A DNA stretch of 64,000 nt. Origin: Oikopleura dioica (taxonomy: Eukaryota > Chordata > Appendicularia > Copelata > Oikopleuridae). The translations under genes were made by a program, and so were the position numbers. The stretch is taken from NCBI GenBank assembly GCA_907165135.1, contig OU015566.1:2172501-2236500 (forward strand), given 5' to 3'. The notes under the pieces were generated by a model. The model did not search any database. It was not told the DNA's origin and saw nothing but the letters and a program-made list of their open reading frames with translations. Positions 11,149 through 22,586 of this stretch are shown here, one piece after another (the first letter of the stretch is position 1; each line of letters begins with the position of its first letter).

Positions 11149-11222
11149 AACCCTAACCCTAACCCGAACCTTAACCATAACCCTAATGAACCTTAACCCT
11201 AACGGTTAGGCCCTTACCCTTA
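11149..11222. repeat. degenerate telomere-like CCCTAA repeats at the duplication breakpoint
   Basis: Tandem CCCTAA-type hexamers with variants (CCCGAA, CCTTAA, CCATAA) run for about 70 bp. TTAGGG is the chordate telomere repeat. The near-identical duplicated block begins within this tract, at 11171, and the second copy starts with the same tract at 25611. Confidence 0.75.
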
Positions 11223-11787
11223 TTCTTGCTATTGAACGATATCAAAGACCTTTTCCTCAAGTCCAAATTTCCGAATTCTTTCAAGAACATCCACCAAATT
11301 ATGATTAACATCTTCAATCGGAACTGGCTGCCTCCTTCTCAGAGGATCGCTCGTCCCATTCCAGTTCATTGTTTTTTTTGTTTCTCAGGGGTTAAAGATT
11401 TAACACGAAAAAATACTGGTTAAAGTTTAAACTCTCTCTCTGTCTCTCTTTCTTGCTGCCCGTGCTTCCGAAAATATTACTCGCGGAACGCGCATTTTCA
11501 GCAAGCAAAGTGTTTGCTCTGCAACGGGCATGTGCAAACTTACGCGGCGCAGAAATGGAAAAATGTTTTATTTTTATGGTGCTCTGTTTTTGAGATTTTG
11601 AGCAAATTCGAAGAAGTACTTTGACTTCAAAAATGATTCAATAGCAATCTGTAGGCTATCGTCGACATTACCCTGTGGCAGAAAAAAATGTCCTTTTTAT
11701 TTTTTTCTGTATTATCGAGTAAAATAATAAAAACATAAAATGATAAAAATATTTCTTGATTTATTATTTTTATTTGTGCATCTTGAA
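11223..11787. other. non-coding 3' flank of the kelch gene, copy A
   Basis: No supported exon. It contains a CT-rich microsatellite-like run around 11431-11450 and an AT-rich stretch with polyadenylation-like signals for the minus-strand kelch gene. The same sequence recurs in copy B at 25663-26227. Confidence 0.4.
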
Positions 11788-13599
11788 TCATGAACTCTCA
11801 TCGATGCAAAAGTCAATTTCAACAGCAAAAAGAACAGGGATATAGTTCGAGGAATCATGAGAAGCAATGATATTCGTCTCAATAAATTGATTATCTTCAA
11901 AAATAATTCTTTCCACTGGATAATTGCCGACATTTTCAGCAGGTCTTCAGAGGGGAACGCTGATAATGTCAGGTTTTTAGCGATGAAAATTTATTATCAA
12001 GAATTTCGCTGAAAGTTCGTACCCTTCCTTCCAGACGCAATAAAAATTTCAGACTCAATTCGAATCGCAGAAGCAAGATAATAGTTCTTTATATTTTTTT
12101 ATAGATTATAATCTGTTTAATGCTTACCATTTTCATTAGCCCGATAATATCCCACGAGCCATTTTTGAGCATCCAAATATTCTTAGAAAATGAGTCCTGA
12201 GTCATATCATATCCTCCAGCAAGAATCAAAGAACCATCGTCCAAACCTGTCAATGTATGGGCATAGATATTTCTATAGATCGGTAATATAGATAAAAATG
12301 GCAAAATTACCTAGTATGATCTGGCATCGAAAACCAGCCTGTTGGATTGTAAACTTCAACCTTTTTCGTTCCAGAAGAATAGTAACTGCCTACAGTGATT
12401 GGATTTCCTTGATAAATTCCGAGTTTTCCATAAGTATGTGTATACTGAGTTGAGTGGGTCGGAGTCGCGCTTGTCAAGTCAAATATCTCACAACTCTCGA
12501 TCGGACTGTAACCCGGAAAACAAATCAGAGCTTGAAAAATATATTTTCTTTTCCAAACTTATTTCGAACCTATAGCTCCATCATCAAATGCAACCGCGGC
12601 GGAATCGTGGTAGTATCGAAAATTCAGCCGAATCGAGAGCTCGACAAAATTACAGCCATCAAGTTTACCGATCTAAAACTGTGAATCAATTAATCAACAA
12701 AATGTTGCTGACCATCTGATTATCATATGCTCCACCAAAAAGATAGAGTTCATTCTGAACAACCGCGAAAAGGGCGCGGTCAGTGAAGTCATCATCAGGA
12801 GCATTTATCGTTGGAATCGATGACTCAAGCCCATCTCCAGAAACGATGTAAGACTCGCGCAAGTTGTTTAGCAGAACAAGAAGGTTTCCATTGCTCTAGA
12901 AAAAGATAACGGCTTGTCCTTTGACGAACGAACCGGAGGATGGGTAGTAGTTGGTTCTTCAGTTGTTGTTGTGAAGTCCACGACACATGGGCAGTCCCTC
13001 AAGTTTTCAATGTATATTTCGCTGCATTTTTCGAAGCAAGGCACATCCGGTGTGCATTCTCGAGTGCAAATCGCCTTCGAAATTCATCTTTGAAAGAAGA
13101 AAAGATAGAAAAACCTGGGCTTCCAGCGCAGCTTCAAGGCATACGGTGTACTCTTCGTTACTTTGAACATCATCACATTCGTCAACGCAAATGGGATTCT
13201 CGCAATTTTCGCAACCAGACGGGCAATTTGACCCGCATGGGCAAAAAGAAGTACACGCTAGAAATCAGGTGACGAAAGGCATGAGTTTACTTGAATAGTC
13301 ATTGATACACTCGCTCTCGCAAAGAGCAGAATCGCATTCTCCCAAACACTGCAAGTACTCGAACCGGCAGATGGCGGAACATTCATTGTACAAATCCTCA
13401 TCCCTTGAAAGACTTTCGCGTTTTATTCATGAAAAGATTCTTACGGGCAACGTTCTTCCATTGATTCGATTTTCTCATTTGTGGTCAGATTCACGAAGAG
13501 CTTTGGATCGGACTTTATTCTTTCGGGAATGGTGTCTTCATATGATTTCTCTAGAAAAACGGCACTTGACGCGATCGGCAAGAAAATTAGAAGACACAT
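11788..13599 (-). CDS. secreted Cys-rich plus kelch-like beta-propeller protein, copy A
   Basis: Exons 13445-13599, 13291-13403, 13115-13257, 12934-13074, 12713-12895, 12570-12672, 12311-12530 and 12128-12272 join in frame across GT-AG introns of 32-46 bp. The start MCLLIFLPIASSAVF is a signal peptide. Residues 50-145 are Cys-rich, with many CxxxC and CPC spacings resembling small EGF-like or trypsin-inhibitor-like modules. A Thr/Pro linker follows, then kelch-type blades with YLFGGAY and LILAGGYD, the paired-Gly strand motif of kelch repeats. The protein ends with an exon at about 11788-11947 whose conserved frame stops at 11788; the joining exon near 12015-12060 is not exactly placed. Kelch propellers as a rule bind protein or sugar; the extracellular partner is unknown. 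Copy B is at 26228-28038. Confidence 0.7.
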
Positions 13600-13782
13600 G
13601 ATCTCCCGAAAAAAACTTGAGCCAGAGTCAAATGGGCGGCAGAACTTGGAACAAATAGAAAAACTTGTCTCTCAATGACATTTGCATAGAATTTTCTTCA
13701 TTTTGCAAATGTTTTTTTTTCGACAATTTTATAAAAAAATTTATTGGTTAACAGCAACAAATAGACAAGATTAGTGTTCTAG

Positions 13783-15190
13783 TTAATTTTTTTTGATTAT
13801 TTCTTTTTGTGGGGATTCGCCGTCGAATTTTAAATTGCCGTGAACATAGCTTATGTCGTTTGATGGATCGTAGCCGTCGATGACATCGATATGAAAGCCA
13901 TAACGTTGAACACTGTAGTCGGTTGTAAATGAAACAATCACATTTGACGAAGAAAAGGAAAATCGAGTTCCCTAAAAATAAATTAATGATTTCGACTAAT
14001 TTCTAGCTCTCGTTACATTGAATATTTGTCCGGTAAAAGGATAATCTCCAGAATTGTCGCTGAATGTCAGGGAGTCACAGCAACTTTCGAGATAGAACCC
14101 ATTTACTTCGAAGGTGATTCCGTCGAAAGAAGTGGTAAATTTGTTGGTGCAACTCGCATCATTTGGGTACATATTTGGGTAGTTTGGTGATCTGAATTTC
14201 ATGATACAAATCAAGGTTATTGATATCATTTATTCGCTCTCAGCTAACCGAAAAAGCTTACTAATCTCAGAAAGTTCCTTAAATTGGATTTTTTTCTGCC
14301 GCTGATTTTCGGCATTTTGAGCCAAAAAATCCCTTATCTTGGTGTCCCTTATTTTGGACTCCGACTGTAAATGATTGACGATCTTTGAAATGATGAAAAA
14401 TTATTTGTGGTCAAAGTACTTACTGAAAACTTCCAGAACTCGTAACTGAATACTCGTTATTTCCATCGCAAATTCCAACAGTATTGTAATCGATCGACCC
14501 TTGGTTGGAAAAATGTGTTGTGGTGTATCCACCGTAGCCAGAACCATAATAGTCAGGTCCACCGTAGCCAGAGCCATAATAGTCAGGTCCGCCGTAGCCT
14601 GAGCCATAATAGTCTGGTCCGCCGTAGTCACATGGGGGACCGTTTGGGCCGCCGCATGACCCAGAGGAACTGGAAAAAATATTTGAATTGGAATAATAAT
14701 TCAGTAGCTTACGGGCCATTAATAGCGACTGAAATGATTGCGACGATGATCAGAATTCCAAAAGAGATCACAGGGCAGCAAATTACCCCAAGGATGAAAT
14801 TGCGAGCGGAATTGTCCGGCTTTCTTTGTTGTGGCATGATTACTGGAGGCTGTGGTGAAGGATTTCCTGATATATTGATATTTTTTAACCGAAGCTTTTC
14901 AACTTACGTAATGATTGCTGAGAAAGAGCCGGTCGAATTGGTTGGGGAGCGGCCAGAGTTTGAGGAGCATTTTGTTGAATGTTCAAGATGACCGGTTGAG
15001 GACTTGGCGCTGGAGACGGCGTGGGTGGCGGAGCGAAAGCAGAAGCAGGTGCTGGTTGCTGAGCATAAGTTGGAGCTGGTTGTGGAGCTCCATAGCCGGG
15101 CGCACCAGTATAGGTTGCAGTCGGATAAGGCTGCTGCTGCTGACCCTGTTGTGGTACGGTATTAGGATACATAAAGAACTGAATCTGCAT
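13783..15190 (-). CDS. type II membrane protein with Gly-Tyr repeats and CUB domain, copy A
   Basis: Exons 14908-15190, 14713-14866, 14424-14669, 14017-14191 and 13783-13971 join in frame to 348 aa. Introns are 41, 43, 232 and 45 bp, all GT-AG. The N-terminus is cytoplasmic-type, rich in Pro, Gln and Ala, with no signal peptide. A single membrane helix (about residues 118-138: FILGVICCPVISFGILIIVA) follows basic residues, predicting a type II anchor. Outside, three exact 10-residue repeats GGPDYYGSGY precede a CUB domain that opens with the typical SPNYPNMYP and has paired Cys. CUB domains bind proteins or carbohydrate. A decayed partial copy of this gene lies at 17281-19070. Confidence 0.75.
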
Positions 15191-15636
15191 CAAGGAATTT
15201 TTCAACAATATTTTCAATTCTAGAATTCTATTGCAAATTATAGCCTTCAACTTGCAAGCTGCAATCGTACAGTTTGCATTGTTAATTCAAAAATCGTTGG
15301 TCAATACATGAATCACGGAAATTCTCAATCAGACAATATCCCCTCTCAAATTTTTTCGTCTTATACCTTTCTACAGACCTTTTCATTGTTAATTTATTCA
15401 CTAGAATATATTTGAAAATGCCCTTTTTGGTCGGAAAATAAGCACTGATATTGATTAATTTCGCTTTTTTGAACGTCAATGAAATGAATGTGAATAAAAT
15501 AATGATTAATATGAAGGATGATGACGACAATTTTTGTAAAAAAATCGATTTAAGTTCATAAAAACGACAATTTTTATGGTTGAAAGCGTTTGAGAACGTA
15601 CTTTTCCATTTTCAGAAAATCGAAAAACTTGTGATA

Positions 15637-17086
15637 ATGTCCAAGATCACGTGCGGACCCGTTGTCGAGATTCAGGGAGATGAAATGACCAGAATCATTT
15701 GGGACCTGATCAAGGAGAAGCTCATAATGCCCTACATCGATTTCGGAGAGAATCTTCACTTTTACGATCTTTCCATCCAGAAAAGAGATGAAACTGATGA
15801 CCAGATCACTGTCGACTGTGCTGAAGCCATCAAAAAATACGGAGTGGGAATCAAATGCGCCACAATTACTCCTGATGAAACGAGAGTCGAGGAGTTCGGT
15901 CTCAAGGTAATATTTCATTATTGATATTCAAACAAAAAAACTATTCAGAAAATGTGGGGATCTCCTAATGGCACTATCCGAAACATCCTCGGCGGCACCG
16001 TCTTCCGTGAGCCTATTCTCTGCTCGAACGTCCCCCGACTCGTTACTAACTGGAATCACTCCATCGTCGTCGGTCGCCACGCTCATGCCGACCAGTACAA
16101 AGCCACCGATCTCGTTATTCCCAAGGCCGGAACTCTTACAATGACCTTCCAGCCAGACGATGGATCTGCCCCTATTCAACAGGTAAATTCACCATTTCAG
16201 GGACCAACTAAAACGATACCCTCTTTTAGACCATTTACAAGTACGAAGATGGTGGAGTTGCCATGGGCATGTACAACACTGACAAATCCATTCGGGATTT
16301 CGCGCGAAGTTGCATGATTTTCGCGTCTGGTCGGGGCTGGCCCCTGTATCTTTCAACCAAGAACACGATCCTCAAGACATATGATGGCAGATTCAAGGTT
16401 TTGTCGTTTTTCTATTGTTCGTTTAATAAACATCCCCCAGGACATTTTCGCCGAAGTCTACGACGCCGAGTTCAAGTCGACTTTCGAGGAAAAAGGAATT
16501 TGGTACGAGCACCGACTTATCGACGATATGGTCGCTTATGCTCTCGAATCCAGCGGTAAATTCGTCTGGGCTTGCAAAAACTACGACGGTGATGTGCAAT
16601 CCGACTCTGTCGCACAAGGTACAACACTCTTGCAAGCAGTTTCCCGTCAACTTTTCAGGTTATGGCTCCTTGGGTTTGATGACTTCCATGCTCGTCTGTC
16701 CCGACGGAAAGACTGTCGAATCCGAAGCTGCTCATGGAACTGTTACTCGACATTACAGAGCTCACCAGGCTGGAAAAGAAACCTCCACCAACCCAATCGG
16801 TAAGATTGGTCTTTTCTTTTATATTTCTATGATTCTAGCTTCGATTTTTGCCTGGACTCGAGGGCTCGAACACCGCGCAAAACTCGACAAGAACGAAGCC
16901 CTTGCCAAGTATTGCGCTACTCTTGAAAAGGTCTGCGTCACGACCATCGAGAGCGGCTTCATGACCAAGGATCTCGCCATTTGCACCAAGAACGGCGACG
17001 CGTCCAAAGTCAACAGGGCCGACTATCTCAACACTTTCGAATTCTTGGACAAGCTTGCCGAGAATCTCAAAGCTGCCATGATCTAA
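15637..17086 (+). CDS. IDH1: NADP-dependent isocitrate dehydrogenase, cytosolic type, copy A
   Basis: It oxidises isocitrate to 2-oxoglutarate and CO2 with NADP. Exons 15637-15906, 15949-16182, 16230-16397, 16441-16618, 16659-16799 and 16839-17086 (GT-AG introns of 39-47 bp) give 412 aa, the usual length of IDH1. Typical blocks are present: [19 protein letters not shown] (substrate loop), [13 protein letters not shown] (metal Asp region), [11 protein letters not shown] and TSTNPIGS..AWTRGL. There is no mitochondrial leader before [11 protein letters not shown], and the sequence ends without an obvious peroxisomal SKL-type tail (it ends in AAMI), so a cytosolic location is likely. An acceptor-like TTTTCAG lies 21 bp before the ATG, which could receive a spliced leader or a 5' non-coding exon. 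An identical copy is at 30075-31525. Confidence 0.95.
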
Positions 17087-17280
17087 AAACAAAGAAAATC
17101 AATCACGAGACTGGTGCTGACTGATTCAACTTTATAAACAATTATCTTTAGGACAAGAACTTAAAAAAACGACTTCTGCAATCAACTTTTTATTATTTCT
17201 GTTAAAATTCGTCTTACGTAAACCCAATTTTATTCGCATTCACAAATCCATTCTTTCCTTCTCTATTCTAATTTAAAAAA

Positions 17281-19070
17281 TAGCGACGGACCAGAATTCC
17301 AAAAGAGATCACGGGGCAGCTAATAACCCCGACTCGGGTTGCGAGCGGAGGTATGGCATCATTATAAAGAAGGCTTCATTATAAAGAAGGCGTCATTATA
17401 AAAAAAAGCATCATTATAAACGGCTTTATAATGAAGCCTTCTTTATAATGAAGCCTTTTTTATAATGATGCTAGTTTATTTATAATGATGCAAAAAATAT
17501 TGTGAGCATAAAAGGTAAAAATTATAGAGTCTATTTAGTAAACTCTTCTTCGACCTTTGATTTATTGACTGAAATTTTTTGACTAAAACTCAGAGGTTTT
17601 TAAAGATAATGACTGTAGCTGTGTATTAATGTAATATAACGCTTTCTTTTTCTTGAATCCCTTAGATTTTCGGACTTCGAGGGCACCTGTATGCCCAAAG
17701 TATACGTGATGACCAGGAACGGTCAGACTCATCACCAAAAATTTTTGGTAATGCGTTACCAAAATACTCAAAAAAAATTTTTCTTTTTTAAAAACTTGAT
17801 TTTTTCAAAATATGTCTCAGGGATAAATTATGATATGATTATTATGAAATTATGAAATTATGATTATCCCGGATAAAGTCCAGCGGTGTAGATAAAATGA
17901 ATATCGTAAAAATAAAAGAATTATCTTTGCGGCTCTTCATTTCATTCTACATGGGGTAGGCTTCATTTCCCCAAGAGCAGGCATATAAATTCGCTTGGCG
18001 ATTTTCGCCAAAAGCGAAAGCGAATCGAAAATTTCGCCTTCGCCCCCCGAAAATCACACTTCTGATGTTCGCTTTGCTTTCGCTTTTTGTCCCCGATTTT
18101 CGCGAAAATTCCCCGTCGCTTAGGCCTCGCTTTCGCCAAATTTTCGGTTCTGGCGAATCTTTGCCAAAATTAAAAAAAAGTACCAAATCTCCTCAAAAAG
18201 TCAAATTTTGGTGAACCCAAAGAGTGCCTATGCGCTTCGTGCCTGCCTTGAAGGAAACTTTGGGAGTGATTCAGTAATAATTTCACGGAAAAAAATTCTG
18301 GTCAAAAACCTTTGATTTGGAAAATCAAAAATTGCTATTCGAATACCAGAAAATTTTTGTTATACGAATCGAGCGTCCCCGCAAAAAGCGGTCTGCAGCG
18401 GACCGTCTGCTCAGCTTAGCTCAGCTCAATTACCTAAAGAAAATGGATAGCCCAGCTGATCTCAACTAATTTACCTTAAAGGAAAATTGAAAAAGATCAG
18501 CTCAGCTCAGCTCTGCTCAATGAGTCATTGACAATGACTTCTGAAAAAGGCCCGCTCAGCTCAGCAGAAATTTAGCAAAATTTGCAACTCTGATTGTAAG
18601 ACTATTTTCCGATGCTAGAGTTGAATCTCGCATCAAAAAGTAATGACTTCATTTCTCCTGTTTATTATGTCGAATCGACAATTTTTAATTAAAATAAAAG
18701 GGCTTTTTTCAGCAAAAATTTTCCCAAAAAAAAATTTTGTCCGCGATCTAAGAATTTTTTTTTTCTTATTTACCCTCTCGTTTTGATGTTTTTACCCTCA
18801 CAATATTTTAATATCATCATTATAAATAAACTAGCATCATTATAAAAAAGGCTTCATTATAAAGAAGGCTTCATTATAAAGCCGTTTATAATGATGCTTT
18901 TTTTATAATGAAGCCTCTTTATAATGAAGCCTTCTTTATAATGATGCCATACCCGAGCGGAATTGTCCGGCTTTCTTTGTTGTGGCATGATAACTTGAGG
19001 CTGTGGTGAAGGATTTTTGAAACAATATTGTCAATTCTAGAAATCAATTGCTTATTTTAGCTTTTAACCT
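17281..19070 (-). pseudogene. partial relic of the CUB-membrane gene, split by a transposon
   Basis: 17281-17349 plus 18954-19070 reproduce, in the same orientation, the transmembrane exon (14754-14866) and sequence upstream of the first exon (about 15195-15250) of the neighbouring membrane gene. The Pro-rich exon is missing and there are several mismatches, so it cannot be functional. The 1.6 kb element sits inside it, with the target octamer repeated on both sides. The intact gene provides the empty-site sequence. Confidence 0.75.
17350..18953. mobile_element. 1.6 kb non-autonomous inverted-repeat DNA transposon with 8 bp target duplication, copy A
   Basis: The element begins GGTATGGCATCATTATAAAG and ends with the exact inverse. 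The octamer CGAGCGGA flanks it on both sides and occurs once in the homologous uninterrupted exon (around 14795). Each end holds several direct and inverted copies of TCATTATAAA, so both ends fold back on themselves. The interior has no transposase; it contains fold-back sequence around 17980-18180 and many AGCT-type motifs (18400-18560). An 8 bp duplication is typical of hAT- or P-type elements; the family is not settled. A copy of the same length is at 31789-33392. Confidence 0.85.
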
Positions 19071-19695
19071 ACCAACAAAGCTACAAGCAAACGTAAAAGC
19101 TTCAATCTAACTTCAATTATCAAGCTCATCAGGGTTTATTTTTATCAATCGTCATGGTACGACAAATTTACGGTATGCTTGATTCCATATCGCTTGCTTG
19201 GATCAGTCAATTATTTTGACATCAAACTAGCCCGCAAGATACAACGACAGCTTTCCTGGACCACGTAGTAGCTGCAAATAAATTGAACTTTGCTGACTTG
19301 AAATTGTTGTTGGTATCAGTTACTGGTTTCTTACAAGCCTAAATATTATATTATGAAGATATTTTATCACGATTTTAAGCTAAAACTATCTTTTTGCCCT
19401 TATGGCAGGAAAACGACCTTAGAAAGTAAAAAGAGTCGAATTAATGTAGCGCTTTAGAAATAAGCTGGAAGCGAGAAGAGTTTAGAAACTTTGGTTTTCA
19501 AGCAAAGGATTCATGGAGAAAAGCTAGTTAATTTGGGCAGCAAAGTCAATTTAATTGTGTTTTGGTCCTGACGTTGTTGATGACGCCAAGTCGACGTGCT
19601 TTTGGTGTTGGAGCGAGGCTCCACCTAGATAGTGCGTATTTAATCGCGAGCGAAATTCGAATTAGTTACTTCCAGAGAGAAAGAGAATTTTCGAT
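19071..19695. other. spacer upstream of the two-CUB gene
   Basis: No supported exon or RNA gene. It should carry the promoter of the two-CUB gene whose first exon starts at 19696. The same sequence is present in copy B. Confidence 0.35.
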
Positions 19696-22586
19696 ATGAA
19701 GGTACACTTTTACCGTAGTCTGTGGTAATTCGTCGGGGTCGCCCCGACAAATGAAATATGAAATAACAGTCATTCGTCGGGGTCGACCCCGACAGATTGA
19801 AGACCAAAAATACACCAATTCGTCGGGGTCGAACAATTGAATACGACGAATCAGTCTTCACTCAAACACCAATTCGTCGGGGTCATTCCTTGCTATGACG
19901 CAATCCCTATCGTCAGCCTTAACCCCTGCCCGCATGAAAAATTTGTCACCCCTGCCCGCATATCGACCTACGCGTAGGTCGGGCCTTTTTGGGGTCTTTT
20001 AGTCGGGATAAAATTTTCCAAAGGACATGGATGGAATGATTAAAGGCTGAGCTTTCTCCTGGACATGATCAAATGTCAAATGTCAGATGTCAAATGTCAA
20101 CAAATGTCATCTTTTCAAAAGTACTCATTTTTGATAAAAGAATAAGTCGTCAGCGCTCCAAATCTCGTCCAAAATAAATTCAAATATTTTCATGCAGTCA
20201 TAAATACAGTAAAATAGAATAGAATTAGAATTCCGAACTTTTATTATCAACTGAGCATTAATTTGATCAAATAGATCTTGCCGAGAAGAGTTGAATCAAA
20301 GTTGGGTTTTGTCATGTTGACCCGAGATCAAAATTTCGCTCAATTGCTAAAATCTTAAATCTTTGAATAAATTTTATCTTGACCTCAGATCCTGATTCTC
20401 CATTAAAAAGTAGCCCGATATGTGGGGGTCAGCTTTATAGAAAATATTTACCAATCGCGAGATAATCGCGTTTAAAAGTCAATTTACCTATGCGTAGGTC
20501 GATATGCGGGCAGGGGTTAATACGAAAGAGAAAATTCCTCTTCTCGGAATGTCAAAAAGGGTTACACTATATATTCTTTACTGCTGCCAAAGTAAAACTG
20601 ATTTTAGCTAAAAGTACTTTCTATAATTTTAGGTTAGGGTTAGGGGGCACTGGGCAAAATGACAGAACAAACTCGCCCGAGGGGGATAGGCTAGGGTTAG
20701 TTAGGGTTACTGAAGGTAACCCTAAGTAACCCTAGACTAGACCCCGGCATTTTAGGACCTAGGGGGCGGAGCCCCCAGGTAAGGGATACTTAGATTCTAT
20801 AATTTCCTGCCAAATAGTAGGGCGCTAGGACTCTTCGACCTTTTTCAATGATTTTTAAAATAAAACCCGGCGAATCACTGCTTAGAAATACTCATATTTG
20901 TCGTATTTCAATTGTTTGACCCCGACGAATTGGTGTATTTTTGATCTTCAATGTGTCGGGATCGATCCCGACGAATGACTGTTATTTACATGATTTACGG
21001 TTTTCGTATTTTATTATTATAAAAAAGATAAAATTAATCATTTTCGATTTTGATAAGAATTTTCATTAAAAATAATTTATCATATTTCAGATCTCAACTC
21101 TTCTTTTTGCCTCTTCCCAAGCTCAGTACACCACTGAAGGTTATACCACAACGACTATCCGACGACGCACTCCTCCTCACCCTTCAGTATTTTGTCCAAG
21201 AAGCAGTCAACCGTACAGAGTCACTGGCAACACTGTCATCACTTCTCCCGGCTTCGAACATCAAGGACATTACATCAACCGTCGCGATTGTACATGGGAA
21301 GTTGAAATGGACGCTTCTGTCAAAAGCTTCACGATTTACCCCGAGTTCTTCGAGGTAGAAGGCGACGAAAATTGCCGGAGGGACTTTTTGAAAATCAGCT
21401 TTGGTGATTCGAGCTTCACATTTTGCTCGGTAGACTTCGACATGGAGAACTTCGAGCCGTACACAGCTTCATACTCGAGTAGTGATTACAGTAGCTACGG
21501 AAGCAGCTACAGTGGTTACAGCCCCTACCAAGGAGACTTTAACCACCCTCTCAAGGTAACATTGATTTGATGATTCGATTGAGATGTTTGTTAGGTCATT
21601 GGAAACAAAGCAACGATCCGATTCAAGAGCGATTCCTTTACTGTTTTCAAAGGATTCAAGCTCAGACTCGAGATAGACTAAGAAAACGAAGCTGCTGGAT
21701 GCGATTTAACCCAAACTGGATCGGGATCAATTTCTAGCTCAACTGACTCTGTCGGAGAAAATGTCCATTGCAGGTAAATTTTTAAAGAAAATATCATTTC
21801 TGACTTTCTCTCGAGGTACACCCTTAACGCTCTCCCTGGACAAATCATCAAAATCGACTTCGATCATTTCAATGTCAAGTCTGATCGAAACACACAATGG
21901 TGTCTAAAGGACTCACTTTCTATTGTCGGTCGAAAACATTGTGGAAGAGAAAAGGTTGGCTTCGGCAATAAAAGCATGCCCCCAAAGACACTCTTCATCT
22001 ACGCGGAATCGACGGAGATTCTCTGGGAGACCTGGGGCTTTGATGACTCAAGCTTCAGTTTCTCCTGGGAATCCGTCGAGAATCCAAGTGGAATTGCTCC
22101 TTGTGCGCCGTTAGAGAGCGCTGAGGGATTTAACTATCATATGGAGGTGAAGACAATTGTTGAAAAAAATCTTCTCGACAATATTTTTAGCTATTTTTCA
22201 ACAATCTTCTCTACCAGATGCAATTGCGTCGCCCCTGGATGTCAAAAGCACTTGAAAGATTCTGGAAAAACATCCAGATCGCCGAGGAGCATTTCCAGAA
22301 TGAAGGCGAGTGCGACTGGAAGTATCACACGCCGACATACGAAGCATTTGATTTCAAAGAATTTGATCCGACCTTTTCAAAATGTAAGAATTTACGAAAT
22401 TTTGCCAGCAACGCGAAGCAGTTCCTCGACAATTTCGTGTGCATGGATGGCCATGAATTTCCCAGAAGAACGCTGATCAAATGGCGCAAACAAGGCAAAA
22501 ACCTATCTGAACTTGCCGATAAGTTGTCGAGTTATTGGCAGCCGATTAATTGGGACAATTCACAAGGTGCTACTGATGTCTGCTAG
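19696..22586 (+). CDS. secreted two-CUB-domain protein with in-frame TAA between the domains, copy A
   Basis: A 6 bp first coding exon (19696-19701, MK) joins across a 1,389 bp GT-AG intron to 21091-21555, then 21595-21773, 21816-22146 and 22218-22586, all in phase, for 450 codons. Residues 1-14 (MKISTLLFASSQAQ) form a signal peptide. The first CUB spans about residues 36-185, with a Ser/Tyr/Gly-rich insert near 130-150. The second CUB starts GCDLTQTG and runs to about 325. The C-terminal 122 aa are helical with a few Cys and match no family I know. Codon 186 is TAA (21679-21681), but the same frame stays open and domain-like afterwards. So the product is either a short one-CUB protein, a readthrough product, or a mutated gene. 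Both copies share the stop. A polyadenylation-like AATAAA follows at about 22604. Confidence 0.6.
19923..20516. mobile_element. TTAA-flanked inverted-repeat element, copy A
   Basis: The ends CCCCTGCCCGCAT (left) and ATGCGGGCAGGGG (right) are exact inverses, each bordered by TTAA. Next to each end the motif CGACCTACGCGTAGGTCG (right copy CTATGCGTAGGTCG) repeats. There is no coding capacity. A CAAATGTCA direct repeat occurs near 20070-20110. Confidence 0.7.
20629..20741. repeat. interstitial telomere-like TTAGGG tract in intron 1
   Basis: Short runs of TTAGGG on the left, then CCCTAA in the opposite sense on the right (AGGTAACCCTAAGTAACCC), i.e. head-to-head telomere-type repeats within the fold-back element. 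Confidence 0.55.

Larger units (their letters stand above)
19761..20987. repeat. fold-back element in intron 1 (arms 19761-19848 and 20901-20987)
   Basis: About 88 bp at the left is repeated in inverse at the right with a few mismatches. Both arms carry GTCGGGGTCGACCCCGAC-like palindromes, and further AATTCGTCGGGGTC units stand just outside the left arm. The interior holds a TTAA-flanked element and telomere-like hexamers, so this looks like nested insertions that swelled the intron to 1.4 kb. Confidence 0.7.
11171..22494. repeat. near-identical duplicated block, copy A
   Basis: By eye this 11,324 bp block matches 25611-36931 with no base substitution noticed. There are six length differences in short runs, with a net change of -3 bp. 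It contains the kelch, CUB-membrane, IDH and two-CUB genes and the 1.6 kb element. Identity ends abruptly inside the last exon of the two-CUB gene. Confidence 0.9.

Noticed and set aside
20629-20741. Telomere-like repeats as a true chromosome end
   Set aside because: They are short, degenerate, head-to-head and flanked by unique sequence and genes on both sides, so they are interstitial.
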